Origin: Flavobacteriia bacterium | GTDB lineage: Bacteria; Bacteroidota; Bacteroidia; Flavobacteriales; Flavobacteriaceae | Direction of reading: 5' to 3' | DNA length: 11,418 nucleotides | Assembly: GCA_018500075.1 (NCBI GenBank) | Contig: JAHBAN010000143.1 | Location: 1 to 11,418, forward strand | In this document: positions 5,943 to 11,418 of the stretch, piece after piece | Position numbering within the stretch: position 1 is the stretch's first letter | How the letters are laid out: each line of letters opens with the position of its first letter | Position numbers and translations under genes: made by a program | The notes under the pieces: generated by a model | The model's database searches: none | What the model was told of the DNA's origin: nothing | The model's input: the letters and a program-made list of their open reading frames with translations, nothing else

Positions 5943-7997
5943 TCAGCGCTTGCGGCCTTCGCGCAACCATCCAAAGACGATCAGGGCAACAAAGAGCAGC
6001 AGAGCCAGCCAGGGCGGCATCAAGGCCGAGTGTTTGAGGCCCACCGTTTCGTACGCGCCCCGTAGCGTCAGCCCCAACCAGCCCGCGCCCGCGGCGTTGC
6101 GCCCCTCGCGGACGTTGCGCAGGCTTGGCAGCCTGTCTTCTATGGCAAAGACACCGCCCTGTTGTGCCGCGATCACCGGCGCCAGCCTCTCGGCGTTTGC
6201 GATCGTGTTTGCAAACTCGCGTGGCGAGGCATTGCCCAAGCCGGCCACAGACGCCAGAGCGCTGTCTTGGAGCCGGTATAGCCCAACGTCGCTGGCGGGA
6301 AAGAGCGCTTCAAAGACGCCGGGGCTTGTTTGGGTGAGCGCGACTTCGCTTTGTTCGCCTGACGGATGGGTCACGGTCACGGCTTCGGGCGCGTCTTGCA
6401 AGCTGCGACGCGTGATCTTGAGGCCGCTTTCAGTGGCTTCGGCCAAGAGAGCTTCTTCCTCGAGATCCGGCTCTTTCATCATCCAATGGGACAAGCGCCG
6501 CAGCAGCTCGAGCTGTGGCCCGCCCCCTTCATAGCCCCGCGCCCAGAGCCAAGCATGATCGGACGCAAGCAAAGCCACCCGGCCCTCGCCGACCCGATCC
6601 AAGACCAAGAGGGGCTTTCCCTCAAAGCCCTCCATCACAACATCACCGGTGACATCGGCCAGTTCGATCTGTCGCATCCAGCGGCCCCAGCCCGTTTCGT
6701 CGTCGCCGCCGCCCAGTCCGCGTGTCACAGGGTGGCGCTGGCCTGTTTGAGTCACGCGGGGATGAAAGGCTTGTTCGATCACCCGCGCGGTCGGGCGGGC
6801 GGGCACAATTGGCGCCAAGGGCGAGCGATACAAACTGTCTGCCGAGGCAAAATCAGGCCCCGCGGCAAACAAGACTGCGCCGCCTGTTTTCACATAATCG
6901 CGCACATTTTCGAGATATTCGGTGGGCAAAATTCCGCGCCGCTTGTAGCGGTCAAAGATGATCAGGTCGAAGTCTTTGATCTTTTCGATAAAGAGCTCTC
7001 GGGTTGGAAAGGCAATCAGCGAAAGCTCTCCAACCGGAACGCCATCATGTTTTTCGGGGGGGCGCAGGATGGTGAAGTGAACAAGATCAACCGAGCTGTC
7101 AGACTTCAACAGATTGCGCCATGTCCGCCCGCCAGCGTGCGGCTCGCCTGACACCAGCAAAACGCGCAAGCGGTCGCGCACCCCGTTTATCTCGAGCAAA
7201 TAGGAGTTGTTTCGCGTGGTCAGCTCGCCCTTGCTTTCCGGGATGTCAAACTTGATCACGTTCCGCCCACCGTGGGGCAGGCTCACCGGCACGATGATGT
7301 CACGCCCGATCGGAACGTCAAAGCGGATTGGCTCTTGCGCACCAACCGAAATAGAGAGCTGTGTAAAGCCGTCTGCGACCGCAACGGCCCCTTGGTCTTC
7401 GATCCGCACTGTCAGCTCGATCTGTTCGCCGATAATGCCGAAGGCGGGCGCGTTTTCGACCGTCAAGCGGCGGTCCCAGTCTGTGTCGGACCCCGTCATG
7501 AGCAAATGCACCGGCGCGGGCATCTGTGGCATTGCCTCAATGTCGTGGACCAAGCCGTCGCTGATCAGAATGGCGCCGGCGACACGGCTTTGCGGCTCTT
7601 CGGCCAGAGCCTTTGTCAAAGCGCTCAAAGCCTGCGTGCCTGCATTGTCCGCTCCATCACCGACCGTGATCTCGCGGATTTCGGTGTTGGCGCGGCTGCG
7701 CAGTTTTTGCAGCACATTCGCTTTGGCACGCTCGGTTTGGTCGGCACGTGCGGCCAGAGTTTGGCTGGCGCTGCGATCGGTCAGCACAAAGACAATGTCG
7801 CTCAGCGCTTCGCGTTCTTCTTGCTCAAGAATCGGCCCTGCCAGCAGGAGAAGCACAAGGGCCGCCGCCAGACACCGAAGCCAAGCGCCGGCCAGTTTGC
7901 GCCATATGGCAAAGCCAAGCGCGACTGTGGAGAGCAGGGCCAAGACAGACCAGACAGGCCAGCTTAACAGGGGGCTAAACACGATATCCCAGCTCAT
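5943..7997 (-). CDS. Membrane protein with VWA-like and glutamine-amidotransferase-like domains
   Basis: The 684-residue product is the last gene visible in the right-hand operon. It has two N-terminal membrane segments (about 13-30 and 37-57), a VWA-like domain (about 68-170) with an intact DRSAS metal-site motif at 74-78 and ILISDG at 143-148, an immunoglobulin-like region (about 175-270), a class-I glutamine-amidotransferase-like fold (about 277-510, with RLRVLLVSGEP, DFDLIIFDRY, YVKTGGAVLFAAGP and VALLASDHAWLW), and a C-terminal membrane helix (660-677). The place where active amidotransferases carry the nucleophile cysteine reads FAAGP, so amidotransferase activity is not expected. The architecture matches proteins of MoxR-associated clusters. 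A role in envelope protein maturation is inferred only. The start overlaps the preceding stop (ATGA). Confidence 0.85.
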   Translation of the reverse strand: MSWDIVFSPLLSWPVWSVLALLSTVALGFAIWRKLAGAWLRCLAAALVLLLLAGPILEQEEREALSDIVFVLTDRSASQTLAARADQTERAKANVLQKLRSRANTEIREITVGDGADNAGTQALSALTKALAEEPQSRVAGAILISDGLVHDIEAMPQMPAPVHLLMTGSDTDWDRRLTVENAPAFGIIGEQIELTVRIEDQGAVAVADGFTQLSISVGAQEPIRFDVPIGRDIIVPVSLPHGGRNVIKFDIPESKGELTTRNNSYLLEINGVRDRLRVLLVSGEPHAGGRTWRNLLKSDSSVDLVHFTILRPPEKHDGVPVGELSLIAFPTRELFIEKIKDFDLIIFDRYKRRGILPTEYLENVRDYVKTGGAVLFAAGPDFASADSLYRSPLAPIVPARPTARVIEQAFHPRVTQTGQRHPVTRGLGGGDDETGWGRWMRQIELADVTGDVVMEGFEGKPLLVLDRVGEGRVALLASDHAWLWARGYEGGGPQLELLRRLSHWMMKEPDLEEEALLAEATESGLKITRRSLQDAPEAVTVTHPSGEQSEVALTQTSPGVFEALFPASDVGLYRLQDSALASVAGLGNASPREFANTIANAERLAPVIAAQQGGVFAIEDRLPSLRNVREGRNAAGAGWLGLTLRGAYETVGLKHSALMPPWLALLLFVALIVFGWLREGRKR

Positions 7998-10735
7998 TGC
8001 CCCAACCTTTCAAGGAGCGCGGGGACGTGCACCTGATCTGATTTGTAATTTCCTGTGAGCACGTGCATCACAAGGTTGACGCCGAAGCGATAGGCCATCT
8101 CGCGCTGCCGCTCGCCGGCAAGACCGCGCCCTATCGGCAGAAGAGGCGCGCCGCGCCCGTCGACGGCCCAGGCGGCGGCCCAATCATTGCCACCGATCAC
8201 GACAGGGCTGACCCCGTCATTCAGGTTTCGAAAGGGCATTCCTTCTGCCTGAACCGCCTCGGCGGGCGCGGCCTCGACCCAGACATCATGACCCATGTGT
8301 CGTCCGGGGAAGTCTTGTAACAGGTAGAAGCTGCGCGTGAGGACGTGATCTTCCGGCACCGGCTCAAGCTCGGGAATGTCGAGCTGGGCCGCCAGTCGCC
8401 GCAGCGCCTGCCCTGCGGGGCTTGCCGCCCCGAACTTCGCAACATTTGAATCGCGCGTATCAAACAGGATCATGCCACCGGCGCGCAAATAGGAGTTGAG
8501 TTTGAGATATGCAGCCTCTGAGGGCGTGCTTTGATCAGGCGTGACAGGCCAGTAGAGCAGCGGATAAAACGCAATCTCATCGCGCTCCAGATCAACCGAT
8601 TGTGGCGGCTCTGGCTCGACCGACGTTCTGAAAAACAGGGTGTTGGACAGCCCTGAAAGCCCGGCCAGCGCAATGTCGTCTGCTTGTGTGTTGCCCGTGA
8701 TCACATGAGCCAAGGCAAGCTCGCGCGTCGCGCTGATCGGGTTTGCGCTGTCTTGGGCTTCGGCGCTGTGGGCTGTTGTGAGGAGCGCGAGGGCCAGCAG
8801 GGCGACACCGGACTGGCGCAAACGGCCCGACAGAAACAGCGTTGCCAAAACATCAAGCGCCAGCAGCAGGAGCGCAAAGCCAAACAACGGGCCGCCCAAG
8901 GGGCGCTCTGTCGGGCCGTCAAATCCTGTTTTCGCTATGTGGGATGGCCAATCTGTGCGCTCAAGGCGGCGCTCCGAGTCTATCACATTTTTTGCGATGC
9001 GCCGCCCCGGACCCTCATATAGCCCCGGTGGCAGATCGGCTTTGGTGCGCTCGCTCAATAGCCTGTCTCCTGTCACGCTGGTCAGGTTTTTTGCGTCTTG
9101 CAAGCGACCATAAGCGTCGAGCGCTTTCACGGGTTTCCAGAGTGTTCCGACCATTTCACTTTGATCCAAAGAGGTTGTCGAGCGTGCGATCGACAGCCTT
9201 TCGAGCATCCTCACAAAAAGCCCGGACAGCGGTAAATTGGACCATTCGGCATTGGCGGAGATATGAAACAAAACAACCTCCCCCTGGCCCAGCGTCTTGC
9301 GTGTGACAAGGGGGGTGCCGTCACTCAGCCGCGCGATCACCCGCTCGGCCAATTGCGGGTCTGGCTGGGCGACGACTTGCGCAGTTACCCTTAACTCGTC
9401 AGGAACGCTCAGCCCGAAAAAGGGCGAACCGCGCTCAAAGGGAGCAAGAGATTTGGGCGCGCCCCAACTCATGGCCCCACCGACAAAGCGCCCTCCGGCC
9501 CGCAGCCGCACAGGCAAGAGCGGATCTTCTGTTGTGCGGCTCACGTCACTGGCGGCAAGTTTGGGACCGGCAAAGCGCACCAAGAGGCCACCGGCGGTCA
9601 CCCAGTCAATGAGCGCCGTTTCATGTGCCTCGGTCAGCTCGGCGATATCTGCCATAATCACAACGTCAGGCGGCACGAGCAAGACATCATCAAGGCTGCC
9701 GAACCTGAGTTTGGACGAGGTCACAAGCGCTTTTTCCAAGTAGTGGAGCGGCGATAACAGCTCCAGACCTTCCCGGTTTGTCCGCGCATCCACGAGCGCG
9801 ATATCGCGCTGGCGCAAGCTGTCATCGGTCAGCACAACAGCGCCTGCCTGTGCTTGCCCTTTGATTGAAAAGCGGGTCATGCGCGCTTGCAGCTCCAGAG
9901 GCAAATCAAACTGGACGCTTGTTTCATATTCACCTGCATCAAGTCTTACGTTTTTCTCCTCGAGGATGCGTTCGACCCCGGCCGGATCGGGGCCAATGGC
10001 CTGCACAACAAGATCACGCGCGCCTGCTCTTTGAAGGCTGTGAAGCGTGAGTTTCACGCCCTCCATGTTTTGAGGGGGTAAGGATAGGACCAGCAGAGGC
10101 CCCGACCCCTCGGCCACCTCGACAGTGCCGCGCGCTTCCAGCAGAGCCAGCAAATCGTTTTGGCCCTCCCGTGCGATGCCGTCACTGAGCCAGAGCGTGT
10201 CAAAGCGCCCGTCTGGCAAGTTTGCTGTGACGGCCTCTGAAGCTGTCATTTCCCAGGCGTCCGGTTGCAAGCCGGCCAAGCGGCGCTCCCAAATATGGGC
10301 CGGCTGAAACACCGGGGTGTCTGGCCGTGTCGTTTTGAGGACTGCGACGGCGCGGCTGTTTGCGGCGGCTTGCTGTAACACGCCGGCCAAAAAATCCTGC
10401 CTCTGTTGCCAATCAGGGGCGCTTGCCCAGCTTGCATCCAACAGGATCAACAACCGCTCGCGGCTTTCATTGGTTTTGCTTGTGGGATGAAGCACCGGCC
10501 CTGCCAGCCCAACAATGACCGCTGCCAAAGCAAGGCTGCGCAGCACCAACAGCCACCAAGGAGTGCGATCGGAACTGCTGTCATTGTCCTTGAGGCCGAC
10601 CAAGAGCGAGACAGCCGGAAACAGGCGCCGTATCGGTGCGGGGGGCACGGCCCGCAGCAAGACCCACAAAACCGGCAAAATCAGCAACGCGAGGAGCAGA
10701 GCGGGCGCAGTAAAGAACAAGGGGCCAATGTTCAT
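7994..10735 (-). CDS. BatA-like N-terminal domain and DUF4159 domain membrane protein
   Basis: The 913-residue product starts with a BatA-type membrane region (helices about 7-29 and 60-82, with PPAPIRRLFPA between), then a VWA-like stretch (about 93-190) starting LLILLDASWAS at 95-105, where the third metal-site position (DxSxS) is alanine. A middle region (about 345-500) resembles the amidotransferase-like fold (VVIMADIAELTEAHETALIDW and GGLLVRFAGP). A membrane helix follows at 615-636, then a signal-peptide-like segment ending AEAQ at 661. The C-terminal part (about 672-895) is DUF4159: AFYPLLYWPV, HVLTRSFYLL, IGGNDWAAAWA and RFGVNLVMHVLTGNYKSDQVH. It overlaps the DUF58 gene upstream and the VWA gene downstream by 4 bases each. 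Its biochemical function is unknown. The fused layout is one I know from alphaproteobacteria, but I could not check how widespread it is. Confidence 0.88.
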   Translation of the reverse strand: MNIGPLFFTAPALLLALLILPVLWVLLRAVPPAPIRRLFPAVSLLVGLKDNDSSSDRTPWWLLVLRSLALAAVIVGLAGPVLHPTSKTNESRERLLILLDASWASAPDWQQRQDFLAGVLQQAAANSRAVAVLKTTRPDTPVFQPAHIWERRLAGLQPDAWEMTASEAVTANLPDGRFDTLWLSDGIAREGQNDLLALLEARGTVEVAEGSGPLLVLSLPPQNMEGVKLTLHSLQRAGARDLVVQAIGPDPAGVERILEEKNVRLDAGEYETSVQFDLPLELQARMTRFSIKGQAQAGAVVLTDDSLRQRDIALVDARTNREGLELLSPLHYLEKALVTSSKLRFGSLDDVLLVPPDVVIMADIAELTEAHETALIDWVTAGGLLVRFAGPKLAASDVSRTTEDPLLPVRLRAGGRFVGGAMSWGAPKSLAPFERGSPFFGLSVPDELRVTAQVVAQPDPQLAERVIARLSDGTPLVTRKTLGQGEVVLFHISANAEWSNLPLSGLFVRMLERLSIARSTTSLDQSEMVGTLWKPVKALDAYGRLQDAKNLTSVTGDRLLSERTKADLPPGLYEGPGRRIAKNVIDSERRLERTDWPSHIAKTGFDGPTERPLGGPLFGFALLLLALDVLATLFLSGRLRQSGVALLALALLTTAHSAEAQDSANPISATRELALAHVITGNTQADDIALAGLSGLSNTLFFRTSVEPEPPQSVDLERDEIAFYPLLYWPVTPDQSTPSEAAYLKLNSYLRAGGMILFDTRDSNVAKFGAASPAGQALRRLAAQLDIPELEPVPEDHVLTRSFYLLQDFPGRHMGHDVWVEAAPAEAVQAEGMPFRNLNDGVSPVVIGGNDWAAAWAVDGRGAPLLPIGRGLAGERQREMAYRFGVNLVMHVLTGNYKSDQVHVPALLERLGQ
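8753..8827 (-). other. Internal signal-peptide-like segment inside the DUF4159 protein
   Basis: Residues 637-661 of the 913-residue protein read GRLR, then a hydrophobic run (VALLALALL), then TTAHSAEAQ. That is a basic n-region, an h-region and an A-E-A cleavage-like end, the form of a signal peptide, placed just after a membrane helix and just before the DUF4159 domain. It could be a last membrane helix that puts DUF4159 in the periplasm, a real cleavage site, or the remnant of an ancestral gene fusion. The sequence alone does not decide between these. Confidence 0.5.
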
Positions 10736-11418
10736 CTCGGGCCTTCGATCATTTTATAGAGCCACATTGCCGCGGACTGCGCGGGGGTGTTTGTATGATG
10801 GGTGCTAAAGGTCCAGCCGGTTTGGTGGCACAGGTGCTCAAGGCGTGCCTTGCGCTCGGCCAGCCGCTCCAGATAGCGCGCACTCAGGTCTGCGGCCTGC
10901 AATGTGTCGTGCTGTATGGTTCCGCCGACCGAGTCAAAAACCGTGCGACCCCGGAATGGAAAGCTCTCCTCCGCAGGATCCAGTATTTGCAGGCAAACAC
11001 CACGCGCGCCTTTGGCCGAGGCATTGAGCACCGTTTTTTCCACTGTTTCGATATCCCCCAAGAAGTCGGACACACAAACACAGAAAGCATTATTCTTGAT
11101 GGTTTCAAACTGCGGCGCTGCGTAATCTTCTGGCTTCAGGTGCATCAGAAAGTCGGCAAACCGCGCAAGCTGTTTCGGGCCGGCACGCGGCGGCAGGTTT
11201 TCGCCGCACAATCCGATCTGTTCTCCCCCGCGTGAGAGCAAAATCGCGATGGCGAGGCTGACAAGCTGCGCGCGATCCATTTTTTGGGGCAGGTCAGGCG
11301 CGCTTGAAAACTGCATGGAGCGTGCCCGATCCACCCAAAAAAACACCGATTGTGAAATTTGCCATTCTTTCTGGCGCACAAACTGTGCATCCGAGCGCGC
11401 CGAACGCCGCCAATCCAC
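10732..11418 (-). CDS. DUF58 domain protein, 5' part beyond the window
   Basis: The frame is open from the right edge of the window for 228 codons. The edge codon is GTG, but it falls inside the conserved DUF58 signature (V/I)DWRRSAR, so the gene clearly starts further right and the first visible residue is an internal valine. After this comes a VWA-like region: FFWVDRARSM at about 27-35, and CVSDFLGD at about 114-121, carrying the downstream aspartates. The first metal-site motif reads DRARS instead of DxSxS. DUF58 proteins normally follow a MoxR AAA+ ATPase gene and are thought to work with it in protein maturation. The 3' end overlaps the next gene (ATGA), which makes the three genes one operon. 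Confidence 0.9.
   Translation of the reverse strand: MDWRRSARSDAQFVRQKEWQISQSVFFWVDRARSMQFSSAPDLPQKMDRAQLVSLAIAILLSRGGEQIGLCGENLPPRAGPKQLARFADFLMHLKPEDYAAPQFETIKNNAFCVCVSDFLGDIETVEKTVLNASAKGARGVCLQILDPAEESFPFRGRTVFDSVGGTIQHDTLQAADLSARYLERLAERKARLEHLCHQTGWTFSTHHTNTPAQSAAMWLYKMIEGPR

Noticed and set aside
5950..5966. Possible hairpin TTGCG-N7-CGCAA near the convergent ends
   Set aside because: The stem is only five pairs, there is no U-run, and it lies in the coding sequence for the basic C-terminus of the minus-strand gene, so it cannot be called a terminator.
6366..7151. 261-codon plus-strand open frame
   Set aside because: It is a high-GC shadow of the minus-strand gene; no domain, no plausible ribosome site and no operon context.
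7207..8058. Plus-strand open frames of 200-280 codons opposite the VWA/amidotransferase-like gene
   Set aside because: The protein products have low-complexity Ser/Arg-rich composition with no recognisable domain, and the minus-strand gene has clear family motifs and operon overlaps.
11416..11418. GTG at the right edge as the DUF58 start
   Set aside because: It falls inside the conserved DUF58 signature (V/I)DWRRSAR, so the gene must continue beyond the window.

Overview
The window looks like an 11.4 kb contig or contig end from an alphaproteobacterium, most likely of the Rhodobacterales/Roseobacter group. This assignment is an inference. It rests on the flagellar proteins (a MotE-type protein, a FliP with the TCFPF segment where enterobacterial FliP has TSFTR, and FliF-FliH-FliN-FliP without FliG), on a CtrA-like box between divergent flagellar operons, and on a DUF58-DUF4159-VWA/amidotransferase-like cluster of a kind I know from alphaproteobacteria. 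The first 19 bases are not genomic: they match the Tn5/Nextera mosaic end exactly, so the left edge is an assembly end with untrimmed adapter.

Layout. (1) Bases 20-2603, minus strand, read right to left: fliL, a small membrane-anchored coiled-coil protein of unknown function, motE, motA, and the N-terminus of a secreted protein cut by the contig edge. Most of these genes overlap by 4 bases or sit within a few bases of each other, so this is one stator/motility operon. (2) Bases 2604-2724: a 121-base divergent control region with a CTAA-N7-TTAA box that resembles a CtrA site. (3) Bases 2725-5939, plus strand: fliF, fliH, fliN, fliP, all overlapping by 1 to 8 bases; fliF most likely starts at TTG. 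(4) Bases 5943-11418, minus strand, convergent to fliP with a 3-base gap: a DUF58 protein (5' end beyond the window), a 913-residue BatA-like/DUF4159 membrane protein, and a 684-residue VWA/glutamine-amidotransferase-like membrane protein, joined by 4-base ATGA overlaps.

How they work together. The two divergent flagellar operons encode parts of the basal body and motor: MS ring (FliF), C ring (FliN), export apparatus (FliP, FliH) and stator (MotA, with FliL as a stator-associated protein and MotE as a periplasmic helper). They share one control region and are probably switched together. The right-hand operon is unrelated to motility. It resembles MoxR-associated VWA clusters thought to act in envelope or periplasmic protein quality control or metal-centre assembly; the MoxR AAA+ gene would be expected just beyond the right edge. 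No RNA genes, mobile elements, CRISPR arrays or long repeats were seen. I find no clearly new system. The main points of interest are the unknown small gene between fliL and motE, the truncated secreted gene after motA, the shared CtrA-like box, the uneven conservation of metal-binding residues across the three VWA-like proteins, and the internal signal-peptide-like segment in the DUF4159 protein.
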